Below are positions 34,891 to 47,382 of a DNA stretch of 64,000 nucleotides, piece after piece. The position numbers were made by a program, and so were the translations under genes. Source of the stretch: Adenanthera pavonina. Its lineage: Eukaryota > Streptophyta > Magnoliopsida > Fabales > Fabaceae. The notes under the pieces are model-generated. The model had not been told where the DNA came from. It made no database searches and saw nothing but the letters and a program-made list of their open reading frames with translations. Where the stretch lies: assembly GCA_026686845.1 (NCBI GenBank), contig JAIVEN010000001.1:36510001-36574000 (forward strand), read 5' to 3'. Numbering within the stretch: the first letter of the stretch is position 1; each line of letters begins with the position of its first letter.

Positions 34891-34903
34891 TGCAAGTGGG
34901 AGT
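34891..34903 (+). other. Polypurine-type tract of copia T
   Basis: TGCAAGTGGGAGT directly precedes the 3' LTR start TGTTGG. The minus copy has the equivalent at 10528-10541. Confidence 0.7.
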
Positions 34904-36459
34904 TGTTGGAGATTGTGCCCTAGGCCAATCATTATATTATGAACATTGTATTTCATTATGAAAAAATGTGTTTTTTCTTACATTATTATATTGTTTGCAT
35001 GTTTTTCTTTGTTATAATATCTTTGAATAAATTATTTTATCCTAAATATCTTTAGTCAATCATTTTTGTGGGAACAATGATGAATTAAGGCTAGTATGAT
35101 TTTGATTGACAATTATGTATGGCGATACAAATCAAAATCATAAGCTCCAGTTAGAGAATAGGCACTGGATTGACGCATGGATCAAGTTATAAGCATATCT
35201 CATATATAACTGTGTGACTAAGCCCTTAGACCTAAGATCACCATGACTTCCTACATGGGGAACACTATACTTTGTCATAGTCAAAAGTCACCTTTAATCT
35301 AGAGATCATGACTATGATTGGGTATAGTGGAACTCCTGTAGAGGAAGATGAATGGTCAAGATGGAATTTGTCCCTCTAATTAATGGAGAGTTATATTTGG
35401 GCCCCTCGATGAGTGAGATTGAGAACATGCATGGGATTGCTTGAATGGAAGAGTTTCCATTTGTTCTGTCAATCTGCTTGAAGATCGAGAAAGTATGGTC
35501 GAGTAAAATGAGGATAACATTTCCATGCCTCATACTTGACCTATATATCATGAGACAAAAGAGATGTGATCAAGTTATATAATAGGTTGCATCGGATTAC
35601 TGATCTCATATGATTTGGGTAGTCACAATGTCTTGTTGGAGGCCACTTATGACTTGTGGGTCTAATAGTGTTATTAGCCCACTGCCAACATCATATGGAT
35701 CTATAGGGTCACACATAAGAATTGGCCAACTCGAGCTAGAATATCCAGATTCATTGAATTTAAAATGTGTCTAGATTCAATGAATTTAATGTTCAATTTA
35801 ATGTGATAGAATTATATATATATTTGATATATATATATATATTAAAATTTGAAATATATATTGTTCAAATTAATTCAAATTTAATACTATTTGATATATT
35901 TAAATTTAAACTAATGTCATAATCTAAATTTGATTTATATGATTAATTAAATCTAGATTTGATTATGGATATATATTAGATAGTTAGTTTAAATTTAATC
36001 TACTAGATAGTTTTAAATTCAAACTAATATATTTAATTAATATTTGATTTAGTTTAAATTATTGATTTAAATTAAATAAATACCGAATCCTATCTCTACA
36101 TTGATATAGATTAGTATATAGAAAAAACAGAATTTGAATTACCCTAAAGAGATAGCGGATGTACACTCAGAAAGAAAAACTGTATGGACAAACGATGAAC
36201 ATCGAAGGTGTTTGGAATTGTACGGACATCACAACCAAAGGTGCTAGTACGCCGTTCGAGTTGCACTCTTTGTTCGTATGGATACCAGTAGAGGGAGCTA
36301 ACCAGTCATGTTAGTTCCTGGGGTCTGAAGAAATGAAAAGAACACCAAATGATGCACTGGAGGTAAAATCTTTTCTACATCTCAATCTAAACAATGTTGA
36401 CGGATCCATGGGAGGGAATTTCTTATAGTTTTTCCATTGCGTGTATAGTGAAATTCACA
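34904..36459 (+). repeat. 3' LTR, copia T (plus)
   Basis: Starts TGTTGGAGATTGTGCCCTAG and ends GAAATTCACA, followed by CTTAT. It is slightly shorter than the 5' LTR and differs from it by many substitutions and small gaps, so the insertion is not recent. An AT run lies near 35810-35840. Confidence 0.92.
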
Positions 36460-36814
36460 CTTATTAACCCTTCTCTTGGTTTCTTAAATCTCTTACTCTT
36501 CTTCTTACTTACTGTCTATCATTGATAAATTAAACTTCCTAGTAGATCACCTATCCTAGAATTTCCCTTACTTAAGCACGCTAAACTGTGGAATACTAAG
36601 GGATTCTACTACACTTATGCCAGTATTAAACTTAGAAACTGCTGGCAATAGGCTTCCTTTTTAAGCCATGCCTTATTTGTATGACCTCTAGATCACTTAA
36701 TGCTTTTAATTCTTTGGCATCAAATCCATGCTTTCATCTTTCTTCTGGCATTTGAACACCATATCTCATAATGGTGTCTCATTACTATTCTTACCCTTGT
36801 ATACTACTTATACA
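36460..36814. other. Unassigned non-coding sequence
   Basis: This is the continuation of whatever the copia element inserted into. It begins with the second CTTAT copy. I see no open frame of note and no clear match elsewhere in the window. It may be part of the old G-type element on the minus strand. Confidence 0.4.
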
Positions 36815-38066
36815 TATTAGGTTTAATATAATGTAAGTTTTGTTGATGACAAATGTAGAGTAATAAGACATAAATGTACTATATTTGTCAAACAAATATT
36901 TTATCCCTAAAAGAAGTAAAATGTGCATTAGTATGTATTTAATTATGTTTATAATGCATATATTATGCTATGTATTAATTTATCCATTGTGCTTTCATAT
37001 TTTATAATACAATACAAGTTGGATATATAAATTAGACTAACTATTTGGTTTGTAAGTGTAACACATTAAATGTAAGATTATCCAAGAAAGAAGAGTGAGT
37101 ATTGGAATAGGAAAAGAAAATCAACATCATATTTCACTCAAAGAAGAAGAGGAGAAAGGATACTCTAAGAATTAAAGATCAGGAGGGACCATGCCATGAA
37201 TAGAATGATCAAGTGAAAATGGAACTTAATTTTTGAAGAACTAGCTATTAGGTATATTTTGTTTTCACTTAGGTCTTGAGGTGGTTTAATATTTGAAATT
37301 CCCTTTATCTTGTCACCGTATGTTTTAAATGAATTAGATTAAATAAATATGATATTAGCATGCGTTAAAATTAAGATATATTGGCTGATAGATGAATTTT
37401 TCTATTTCACTCATGCTTATTTTGTGCAAAATCTGCACTTGTTGAAATTCAAAGTTCCAGAGGTTTTATCTCTGATAGATGAATTTTGGTTCTAAAATTC
37501 AAATTTCAGGCTAAGTACAGTTAGTGAAACCGTACAAAATTCACATAAATCTTAGTTGAAATTCGACTATTTGTGAAGTTCAAAGTGAATTCAAAGTCAT
37601 AGTCTCTTAAAAATGAACATTGAGCTTCAAAGTATGAATTTTGAAGTGAGAACTTTTGTGTTATATCAAACATGCCTCTGATAGATGAATTTCAGAGACT
37701 AAAATTTAAGTTTTGGTCTCTGAAATTCAAATTTCAAAGTGTATTGTGAAAACTTGAAGTATCTATTCAAACCCAACGTACGTACTTCTAATATGAAAAT
37801 TTGCACATACTAACTTGGGGTATCTTTTGCAAACCTGAAATTCCAATGTCACTTAGTCACAGATGAATTTTGAAATTCAATATTAAACACACAATTATGC
37901 TGACTCCACAAAATTTGTCTGTTGAGCCCTAAAATTTGAATGTTGGTATGTCACTTAGTCATATGCATTTCATGTGGTTGTTGAATAACTCTTTTTGTAG
38001 GGTAACAGCTAGAACTTGTGTTTAATGTATGGATCTTAGGTCTAATGATTAGTTAAACCATAAATC

Positions 38067-38074
38067 TATAAATA
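38067..38074 (+). promoter_or_regulatory. TATA box of S-type LTR
   Basis: TATAAATA followed by GAACTTCATTTG. The reverse LTR at 47383-48752 has the matching CTATTTATAG near 47890. The position downstream of the repeated motifs fits a U3 promoter. Confidence 0.55.
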
Positions 38075-38287
38075 GAACTTCATTTGAACTTATAGAAAAC
38101 AAATTTAAGTGAGTTATGTGCCAAAATGCTACTTTAATGGATTAAATCATTCTATGTGACCATTTAAAGTTAAACTCACCTCATTAGAGTATGCTTCAAT
38201 ACATTATCCACTCTTAAAGAGAGTTTCAATTATGATATCTTTTTTTCCACAATTTCGGGTAGAATCTTAGTGTGGGAAAACACTTAG

Positions 38288-39275
38288 TGATGCAAGCATG
38301 GAGCAAGCTCAAGACATTGGAGAAAAGGAGGCTAAACATGTAATCCAAAAGTGGAAGACAGTTGATCCATTACAAGGTATGGGAGGACCAATGACGAGAT
38401 CAAGAGCTAAGGCAATGAAAGAGGCCTTGAGTGGTGTGATCAACAAGCAACTTGAGATGGAGCCTTTGCACTTAACTGAACTTGAAGCCCAAGAGCACAA
38501 CAATAGCATGATTATGTTATCATATATAGAAGTTTAGATTTAAGCTCAAAATCAGGCCCAACATGTGACTCTCTTAAAGAGCATGTGACTTGAGGATTAA
38601 TGGGCCTAATTAGTATTAATTTTGTTTTTATTAATTATGGGCTGAACTTTGTTAATTAATAAAGCCCAATTGGTTAATTAATAGTCTTTTGATGGGCCAA
38701 CTTGTAAATAAACATGCCATGTGCCAAACATATGATTTCATTTATGTGTTGGCATGTTTATAATGACTTAAACATTATTTTTATTATTTTCTTATGAATT
38801 TTCGTTATTTTATTTTAGGATTTTATTTTACTAGTTTTCTAGGTCCAATAGGAGTGTTGTTTGGGCCAAAAGTCTCCTAATCCTATCAGGATCACTTAAG
38901 CCCAAATTAATTAGGGTTTCTAGGCTTATTAGGTTAGATTTTACCTTGCCTACTTAAGGCTAACTTTCATGTACGTTTTTTGAGATTTGAATGATTAAAG
39001 TTTCAGACTTTGTGAGTTTCTCTTGTGTTTTTTGAGTGCTAGGGCGAACTGTGACTTATCAAGGAATTGGTCCTTCCTTGTGGCATCACTGGAACTAGGG
39101 TTCAAGAGACCGGTTCTCTTGGGTTCTAATTCACCGTGACCAACATATCTTTTCTGTTTCCTTCTTGCTATTTCTATTTTTTCAGTTTCCGTGTTCCTTG
39201 CAATTGCAACGATCCGAGTGTCATTCATTTCAAGTAGGTTCTTTGGATTGATTCCATAAGGGTTCACTTATCACT
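38288..39275 (+). repeat. Solo LTR, family N (C-like), with coding-like U3
   Basis: Starts TGATGCAAGCATGG and ends GGGTTCACTTATCA, flanked by CTTAG (38283-38287 and 39276-39280). Its U3 includes an open frame 38298-38537 with LQGMGGPMTRSRAKAMKEAL, a motif seen at the C terminus of plant gypsy polyproteins. That is probably a relic of a pol gene that once overlapped the LTR, not a gene. The downstream half matches 1196-1946. Confidence 0.9.
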
Positions 39276-39617
39276 TAGGGAGTTACACATCTTGTAAGGG
39301 TGTGAAGAGAGTAGTTTCATAAGTACCTAGTGAAACTAGTGGGATATACTGAAGTTTCATAAGTGCCTAGATCAAACTTATAGGATATAGTGAAAAATCT
39401 CAAGTGCTGGCTTGAAGACTGGATGTAGACCAAGTGGTTTCAGCTGAACTAGTATAAATTCTTGTGTCTTATTTTTCATATTCTCATTTTATCTATCTAC
39501 TTCTTCATACTCTGTTCATCCCTATTTTGTTGCAACATTTGGTAAAATTAGGTTGTACTTCGTAAAAGGCAAAAATCTTGTATCACTTAATCCACCCTCT
39601 CTTAGATGACCAACCAA

Positions 39618-40009
39618 CCTAATGATGTGTCTATTTTATACCTATAAAACACCCATATTTATGCTATTTTTCCTTGGAAAATGTTGAGTTTTGATATAAT
39701 TTTTGTATGATTCTATATAATTTAAAATATATTCACATCTTAGGAAAATTTTGAGGACCTTTGATCATTTTAGAGTGAAAAAGAAGAAGGAAAAAAGGTT
39801 CAAGGACAAGCTTCTCCAGTCCCAATTAATGTCCTTACCTGGCCACGGGTGAGGAGGCGTGAGGATTCAAAACTACGAGTTGACCTAGTGCCGAGTCAAC
39901 CAATTAATCATACCACTTAGTGTTGTGTGAAGAGCAGAAAGAAAAAATAATAATTGAACTACCTGGTGCTAGTTGAACAAAAAGAAGGAGAATACGGCGC
40001 CGAGTGATG
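39618..40009. other. Unassigned repeat-like sequence
   Basis: Starts TGATGTGTCTATTTTATACC and holds an A/G-rich stretch, then a GC-richer GGCGCCGAGTGATGCC segment. The start resembles an LTR edge, but no partner or target duplication is in the window. No coding was found. Confidence 0.35.
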
Positions 40010-40645
40010 CCATTTAGCAGATATACTCAACATTATCCACAAGCATCACACAAGCTCTATAAATAAATGTTTTTAGGACTAAAAGAAGCATTGCCGCATT
40101 CCACAAGCATTTGCTCATAAATGCCATTACTTGTTCAGGTCCTTCTGAGTAAGCCCCATATTCCTTTGAGTACCTATGTATAATCTGGTACACTATGTAT
40201 TCAATATATGTCGATCTATCCTCAAGGGTGTTATCAAGATCTAACAGAAATCCTGCTATGTAATCCACATCTTCATAAACTTTAACCGCCCTTTCATGTG
40301 GTGAGGCATCTAAAGGAGGAATTGCTTGTATTGGCATTGCCGGAATAGTCTCTTATACTAGTTGAGAAATTCCTACTTTATACTGTTCTTCCCTTGCATT
40401 ATCATTAGGAATCACATTAGAACCTACACTTTTTCCTCTTGAGGATGCCCCTCTGGTACCAACACAGGCTCTTCATGAAAGTCTGAAACTGAGCTATTAT
40501 TTGATGAAAACATCTTTCCTATCCTTCAATCACAATAACAACTAGTTAGTAGACTAATACTAAGGAATATTAATAAATAATATATTCCTTTTTCCTAAAC
40601 TTAAACTGTACTGGCCCAAAACTATTGCTCTGAGCCTAAACCTTC
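40010..40645 (-). pseudogene. Leader and gag-like start of family G element
   Basis: Lies just downstream of a primer site on the minus strand, so it should be the start of a retroelement coding region. The minus frame from about 40500 begins MFSSNNSSVSDFHEEPVLVP and stops soon after. A second frame (40014-40337, 107 residues) begins MPIQAIPPLDASPHERAVKV and has no motif I recognise. It is truncated at about 40010. Position is the only argument for calling it gag. Confidence 0.4.
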
Positions 40646-40660
40646 GACTCTGATACCAAA
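40646..40660 (-). other. Primer binding site of family G element
   Basis: The minus strand reads TTTGGTATCAGAGTC, complementary to the 3' end typical of initiator Met-tRNA, two bases after the LTR end. It fixes minus orientation for the LTR at 40663-43165. Confidence 0.75.
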
Positions 40661-40662
40661 AA

Positions 40663-43165
40663 TGTAACACCTTAATTTAGGATTGTTTTCCCATGTGTTA
40701 GACCTCATTAGAGTCTAATTATACTTTATTAGAACCTTGAATCATATAATATGTCATAATAAAACTTTCCAAAAATTTGGGTACTATTCATTTTAACTAA
40801 ATTCCTTTTCCTGACCAAACTTTGAAAAATCATAATGAGTTCAATAAAAATTATATGTAAGTGATTCAAGTCTCTAAAGATATCTGAAAAGATTTTTCTA
40901 AATGGAAAAATATAAAACAGAGCAATGACTTGGTCAATTTATACAATAAATTTCATGAATTTTCACTATTCATATGGTTAATTTTAGAAAATCCAGTTTT
41001 TTGGAGGTAAATTTGAAAATTCATTATAAATAATACACACATCGAAACTGAGTGATCTTTTCACTATTTAAAAGCTCTCTCTATCTACTTTCTAACCATA
41101 TGTAATGTATATACTTTACATTGCAAACTGTCCAAATAGTGGTGGGTTCACTCTGTAGTGGTTAGAATGACCATTTACATCCTAGTACTTTGCAAAACAA
41201 AAGTTGTAAAATATTTACTTAGCCATAATTCATCCTCATATCATGCCATTAATTCACTAAGACCTAAAGGAACATAAAAGCATGAAGAAATAGATTTAAC
41301 ATCATATTTACAAATTTACACAAAAGTTCTAAATTCATGACCATTGCAAGTATAATCAAATCATTCACCAAGTTCTTGGTGGTCTTACCATAATTGCTTC
41401 CTAAACATGGTTAATATGTGGGAGGGTAAGATTCAAAGAATATTCAAAGAATCTCAATAGCTAATACCCAAATATGCCATCATGTTATCATATTAAGTAT
41501 GAAAACATTGAGAAAACATATTTCATCACATTAGCATATTGAAGTTATACAATTTTTACAAAATTTTTGGTAGGGTTTCGTTTAGAAAAATGGACATCCC
41601 AGGGTCTCAATGCCCATCAATCAACTCAGCCAATAACATTAAACCATCACAAAATGACATTATACTCATATGACAAAGCATCAATCACATTGAAAGTAAG
41701 TTTGACAATACATTGCAAGGGAAATTAACTACCTTTGAGTGTTCCAAAGGTTCCCACACTTGGTACTACATCTTGGGCCTTCCAAAACTTCCTTAAACCT
41801 AGCCATATCATCATTCAAGCACTTTAACCACTAGTTTGAAGAGGTACACTATACACTGTACATTAAACCTAAAATTCTCACTTAGCTTTCCTTTGAGTTT
41901 TTCCTGAAACTAACACTTGTACTTAACTAATTTGAACCCAAGGAATCCATTTTTGGGGTCAAAAATGAAATTCCAACTCTAAGTATGAACAGTAGCTAGC
42001 TAAAATTAAGGGAAAATGGAAGAAAATTGCTATGCTTCTTAATTCATCTAACTACTTCCATATTCATGCTTTAAATGAGTATTCTAGCATTTCCCCTATG
42101 TTTAATGGTTGGAAAACTCATTTCCTCCATATATCCTAGTTTGGCCAAAACCTAAGGAGAAAGAGAAACTGATCCATGAATCATGTTCCAAATACTACAA
42201 CCTATAAGCTTAAGGTGGTAGATCACTTGCCAAAAACTTGAGCCTTTGATTTCTCCTTGAGTTTCCTTTTCTTCTTTCTCACTTTCTCTCTTTCTTTCTC
42301 ACATTTTTCTCCTCTGTTTTGCTGCTAGAAATGCTCATGCAGAATGGTGAGGAAAGTGAGTGATTAAGTGGCTTAATGATGTAGCTAATCATGGTTAATC
42401 ACTTAACCTAACTATAGTTACATTTATTGGCCAAAAATGACAACTTCTTGGAGAAGTTTTGGGAAAAAAATTGGCTGCCCAAGCTGCCCAATTTCAGACT
42501 CTAATGAGAGGTTGAGTGTCCCAAAAATGCTCAACTTTTCTTGGTCCAGATATATCCTAAATTGGGTAATTTTTAACTGTATCGATAAAACTACTTTTTA
42601 CAGTAAATTAGCATTTATGGTCTATATAACTATTCCAAATTTATTTTTATATTTTTTTAATTATTCTGTTTCAAATGGTATCTTTATGAGGCCCATATCC
42701 TGTCCCAATTACTTTTTAATTGCCTGTGGGGCCCATAATCTACTTTATCGGTTTAAAGTTACTTTTGAACATTCGGCGCTTATTATTTTCTTTATCTTTA
42801 AATATTAACCCTCAGTGCCATATACCATTGGACTTCTTTCATTAAGGGCTTCGTTTTGATAGTAATTTTACATATTTACAAAATTACCTTTGACCCTGAG
42901 ACAAAATTATAATTTTTATTTCTTTCAAGTCATTAGCTGTAATTTTTCCTATAGTATTTGATTTCATGCCACCTTCGCCTGACTTTTTATGCTTAGGGAC
43001 ATAAATGTAATTTCCATAATTCTTAGGGACAAAAATTTAATTTCTCATTTTTCCGCTCGACTGGGAAAAATGATCTTTTTGTCTTATTTCATACAAAATG
43101 GTGTCTGCACATTTTTACAAATTCCCTATGTATTTTTAGTTATCTAACATTTTAAGAATGTTACA
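40663..43165 (-). repeat. 5' LTR of family G element (2.5 kb)
   Basis: The minus strand starts TGTAACATTCTTAAAATG and ends GGTGTTACA. The primer site follows. Two diverged relatives are at 2961-6867 and 26460-27781. Long LTRs with TGTAAC ends occur in several plant gypsy lineages, but without pol I cannot assign it. The plus-strand frame 42437-42808 (123 residues) lies within it and looks accidental. Confidence 0.8.
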
Positions 43166-43984
43166 GCATATCTATAAGAAGTGAAGGCGTAGTGAGGCTT
43201 AATCATTATCTTCATCGACTACTTTTCTTCCTTTAGTTTTTGTTTAGATGTTTTGGGGAATTGTTATTGTTTTGCTATTAAGAATGATGTTTTTGCACAA
43301 CTAATTCTCTCAGTTAGTGGTAATGATATAGTCTAACACGCATTTATTAAAGCTATACTTTGAGATTATGACTCTTGTTCTTAATTGAATTCTTTCAATA
43401 TATTTATGTTCAATTATATCTGTCTATTTTGTGCTTCATTGTGGATTTTGTAACTATCTACCATGAGATTCATCATGTGGGTAAGCTTGACATACTAAAA
43501 GGTGAAGAGCAAATCTAAACCAAAGAGATAGACATAACCAAAAATTCTAGAGATGGAATTAGGTAGTTATGGTAACTTTAGTTATAACTTCAAGGTTAAT
43601 TAGGGACTTTAGTTGCACGAGAGTGAATTAGAACCTAATTAAATACGAACTAATTGACCCAGAGATAATTAGGACAAATTAGAAATAACTATAATTATAA
43701 TTATATAAAGAGTCAATTTAAGAGTAACTTTAGTTATCTCTGGAAGATGAACCCTAATCTCCTAGCACTCTTAGTGATTGAATTAAACTCAACATAATTG
43801 TCTTCTATATTGATTTGCTCTTATTTTAGTATTTGCTTGACTTTTCACAAATTGCTCTTCTTAATTAAAATTGCTTAATTAAGTGAACCATAATCTTCCT
43901 TAGGTAAAACTCCTAGAATACTCTAGGATATTTTATACTACCACGATCGACCTTATATACATGCAGGATCCTGATCAACTAACA
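43166..43984 (+). repeat. Probable LTR or LTR end of copia element E2
   Basis: Ends GATCAACTAACA directly before ATTGGTATCAGAGC, so at least its end is an LTR. A tRNA-like primer site and gag follow. The start could not be located. No coding frame is present. Confidence 0.5.
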
Positions 43985-46255
43985 ATTGGTATCAGAGCTT
44001 AGACTCTTAGCTAAGGATCTAATCATCCGGGAGCAAGGTGGCTGACTTTGGAGAAAATATATTACAGGAGGGGAACAACATGAATAGTCCTCTAGGCTTT
44101 AGTGGAGAATACTATGGATGCTGGAAGATGAAAATACAATTATATCTTCAATCCATAGACCTAGAAATCTAATTTATCACAGAGAAGGGTGATCTTGTAC
44201 TAATACAGATATTTGTAAATGAAGAATTTTGCTGAACTTTAAGACAAAACATTACTTGGATAGTGCTCTAAATCAATATGAGTTATTCAAAGTATCAGAT
44301 TGCAACACAACTAAACAAATATGGGATACTCTAGAGATTGCTCATGAAGGAACCAAGGGAGTGAAGAAAAACAGGCTCAGCTCTCTCAAAGCAGACTATG
44401 AACTATTCAAGATGATTAATGGTGAGTCTATTAAAGATTTCCAAATTTGTTTTACTCACATTATCAATCATCTAGCAGCTTTGGGAAAGAGCTACAAACA
44501 AAGAGAGCAATTATGCAAAAAACTCAAAGCTCTACTCAAACAATAGCAACCAAAAGTGATAGCTATTGAAGAGATAAGAGGAGAGTCATACCAATTTGTC
44601 ATTGCACTGTTTGGAAGCCTTCCTGAACATGAAGGAAGACTTGACCTTCTGTGGTGCAGCAAAATAAAAGAAAAACACTGTTGTTCAAAGCTACTACATT
44701 ACAGAGCTTAGAAGAAGATGATACTAATGATGAAAGTAATGATAGTAGCAGTGATAATAAGGAGGATGAGCTAAAAGAGTTAATAATTGAATTTGGTAGA
44801 TTCCTCAAAATCAAAAAGGAGGAGTTTTAGGAAAAAAAGCACTCCTGCCATGCAAATAAGCTGAAGTGTCATTCAAAGAGGCAAGATGGACAAAATGTGG
44901 AGAGAAAGAAAAAGTAAGAAAGCTAAAGTGGCATACACCTTTGCAATTGGGGCAACAGTTCGGATAAAGATGAAGAGGATACCAATTCATGCTTAAAGCA
45001 ATATCCAATGATGAGGTATCAAATTCTGACTCTAAATCTAATTCTGATTTTTCTTTTGATGAGTTCCAAGATGCTTTTAATGAAATACATGATGAACTGA
45101 TTGCATTAACAAAAGCACTAGCACACAGTAAGAGGAAAGTGATTTCCTTAGAAAATACATTGGAATTGAAAAAGACTGAAATGGAATCATTTAAAAAGAA
45201 AAATAGTTGAGTTAGAAAATATCAGTGAAACCCACTCACAAACTTCCTCTTGCGATTCATGTGATAGATTAAATAAAGAAAAAACTGAGTTAACTAAAGT
45301 CATAGCTAATTTCACCCAAGATAAAGATAAGTTGAATATTCTACTTGATAAGTGAACCCTTATGGAACCCATCGAAAGAACCCACTTTGATGCATAAGAC
45401 ACTCGAATCATTGCGAAACAGGGAACACAGAGACTAGACAGCAAAGAAAACTAGTAAAATAATCCTAATAGGATTAAGAGACTTTAGGCCCAAATAACAA
45501 TCCTATTGGACCTAGGAAACTAGTAAAATAAAATCCTAAAATAAAATAACGAAAATTCATAAGAAAATAATAAAATAAGATATAAGCTCTTATAAACATG
45601 CCACCACATTAATGAAATCATATGTTTGACACATGATATACTTTTTTACAAGGTAGGCTATCAAAAGGACTACTAATTAACTAATTGGGCTTTATTAATT
45701 AATAAAATTTAGCCCATAATTAATAAAAACAAAATAAACACTAATTAGGCCCAATAATACTTAAGTCACATGCTATTATGCTATTTTAGTGAAGCACATG
45801 ATCTTTTAAGTAATCTCTTCCAATGGTCTTCTCTTGGGCTTGAATCTTTCCAAGTGATAAGGCTTTCTACCATGTTCCTGAATTTGTCCAAACCATCCTC
45901 TATCACTACTTGATAAATAGAAATGTGTATTTGACAAGTTGGGTGTTGGCTACGTGAGTAAGTTCAAGGAGAAAAGTAAATGTTGTTTGAAATTCTTTGT
46001 GCCTACTATAATGCCTAGCTCACTAATATGCACATATTATGGTAAAAATGGACATATTGCTTATCTGTTCAATATAAGGAAAAATAATTTAAGCAAAGGC
46101 AAGAAATGAGAGTTCCAAAGAATACAACTAACCTACTAGGACCGAAAAACAAGTGGGTGCTAAAATGTTCTTCTAGTGTTCATGTGTGCAAAATAAATAC
46201 AAGAAGAAAGAATACATTAGTGCAAGAAAGAACACATTGATTCTGTGCTCCTTCT
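43985..46255 (+). pseudogene. Copia element E2: primer site and gag, decayed
   Basis: ATTGGTATCAGAGC (43985-43998) is a Met-tRNA primer site. The gag start near 44038 reads GTGGCTGAC, so the start ATG seems lost. The frame 44229-44546 gives a UBN2-type gag (NTTKQIWDTLEIAHEGTKGV, RLSSLKADYELFKM). The frame 44989-45210 is a coiled-coil stretch (DEFQDAFNEIHDEL). Near 46036-46100 a degenerate knuckle (GKNGHIAY) and, further on, a PKNKWVLK motif are seen. A solo LTR splits it at 45346-45905. It stops near 46250, where a minus-strand gag begins. No pol follows. Confidence 0.75.
45346..45905 (-). repeat. Solo LTR, family N subfamily C, internally deleted
   Basis: Reads TGATAAGTGAACCCTTATGG to CATCCTCTATCA, flanked by CTACT (45341-45345 and 45906-45910). 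At 560 bp it is shorter than its relatives. The R/U5 part with the hairpin pair is missing around 45450, apparently by internal deletion. Confidence 0.9.
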
Positions 46256-47369
46256 TTAGCATATGTGATCAAGCATATGTTTGCAATCTCTTCCTCATCT
46301 TTATCTTCTTCATCTGAGTTGTTGCCTCAGATTGAGGAGATATATGCTTTCTTCTTTTTGCTCTTATCAGCAGCTTTCTTTTCATTTTCTTGCCATCTCA
46401 GGAATTGTGGACATTCCCATTTGATGTTCTCTTACTTTTTGCACTCATAGCAAGTTATAGGTTTTTTGTTTTTGTTTTTGCTGCTTGTTCCTGCTCCTTT
46501 CTTGAAGAACTTCTTACTTCTCCTTTTGCTATAGAATTTTTTGAATTTTTTTACCACTATTGCAAGAGTTTCTTCATCCGGTTCTTCTTCATCATTTGAG
46601 TTTTCTTCCTTTTCTTCTATATCTTTTAGTGCCAGATTCTTCTTCTTCTTTTCTTGGCCTGCATCTTTGAGAGCCTTCATCTTGCCCTTATATTCCTCAA
46701 GGTTACCAAAAAGACCATTGATAGAAGCCATTGATTCTTCTCTGGCTATTTCTATGGCTGTCACCTTCCATTGCTATTCAATGGGTAGGGCTTTGAGGAT
46801 TTTCTTAACTTTTTCAGGTTAAGTGTATTCCTTCCTAGGACTTTTCAACTAGTTTACAATGAGAGTGAACCTTTTCTGCAGATTCTTGATACTTTTTCCT
46901 TCATTCTAAAGCTTTCATACTCTCCAAGGCAAGAGTTTAGTTTCTTTTCTCTCACATCAATGGTTCCTTCATGTGCAATCTCCATAGTGTCCTACATTCT
47001 TTTGGCTATGAAGCAATGGAAAACCCAATAGAATTCATCCTAGTTGAGGTCACTAACCAACCGGTGTTTTGCTTTGAAGTTAAGCAAAACTCTTCTCTTG
47101 TCCTCATCATTTCACTTGTCATTAGGCTTTTCTTTGTAAGTGCTATCATCTTGTAGCTTCAATTGCATAAAGTCACCTTTTTTGGATAACTGACCAAATC
47201 TGCAAGTCTATGGATTGAAGGCATATTTGCATCCCCATCTTCCAACATCCATAATGCTCTCTACTGAAGCCTAGAGGTTTGTTAGTATTGTTTTCTTCAA
47301 GTAATATGTTTTCTCCAAAGTTAGTCATTTGTTCTCCTGGATAGTTAAATCCTTTAGCCAAGAGTCCAA
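46256..47369 (-). pseudogene. Copia element S2: gag (minus)
   Basis: The minus-strand ATG at 47326-47328 gives MTNFGENILLEENNTNKPLG. The frame 46432-46764 carries the C-terminal half: a Lys-rich stretch, an acidic block (EEKEENSNDEEEPDEETLA) and the first half of a knuckle (CYECKK) before a stop. It parallels 55163-57153. The left end at about 46255 meets E2 tail to tail with short repeats of AAGAAAGAAYACATT. It is inactive. Confidence 0.75.
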
Positions 47370-47382
47370 GCTTTGATACCAC

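Larger units (their letters stand above)
27782..36459 (+). mobile_element. Ty1/copia family T element, uninterrupted copy (8.7 kb)
   Basis: Two T LTRs in plus orientation enclose leader, gag, protease, integrase, RT and RNase H. The flanking bases CTTAT (27777-27781 and 36460-36464) are an exact target duplication. It is the best reference in the window for its family. Stops and frameshifts throughout pol make it non-autonomous now. Confidence 0.92.
36815..39617 (+). repeat. Copia S-type LTR, split by a solo N LTR
   Basis: Approximate limits. The start has AAGTTTTGTTGATGAC, similar to the minus-strand LTR start at 48752, and the end has CTTAATCCACCCTCTCTTAG, a copia-like LTR end. The U3 part repeats GATAGATGAATTT-like motifs (near 37389, 37473, 37680 and 37863). 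A TATA box is at 38067-38074. No target duplication was found. The insertion at 38288-39275 is separate. Confidence 0.6.

Noticed and set aside
38298..38537. Small host gene with an MTRSRAK motif
   Set aside because: It lies wholly inside a solo LTR with an exact target duplication, and the motif recurs in other LTRs of the family.
42437..42808. 123-residue plus-strand protein
   Set aside because: It lies within a minus-oriented LTR. It has no recognisable domain and no conservation in the two related G fragments.
46541..46822. Ser-rich plus-strand ORF (also 55376-55738)
   Set aside because: Both are reverse-strand shadows of Lys/Glu-rich copia gag, which accounts for the Ser/Phe-rich translation.
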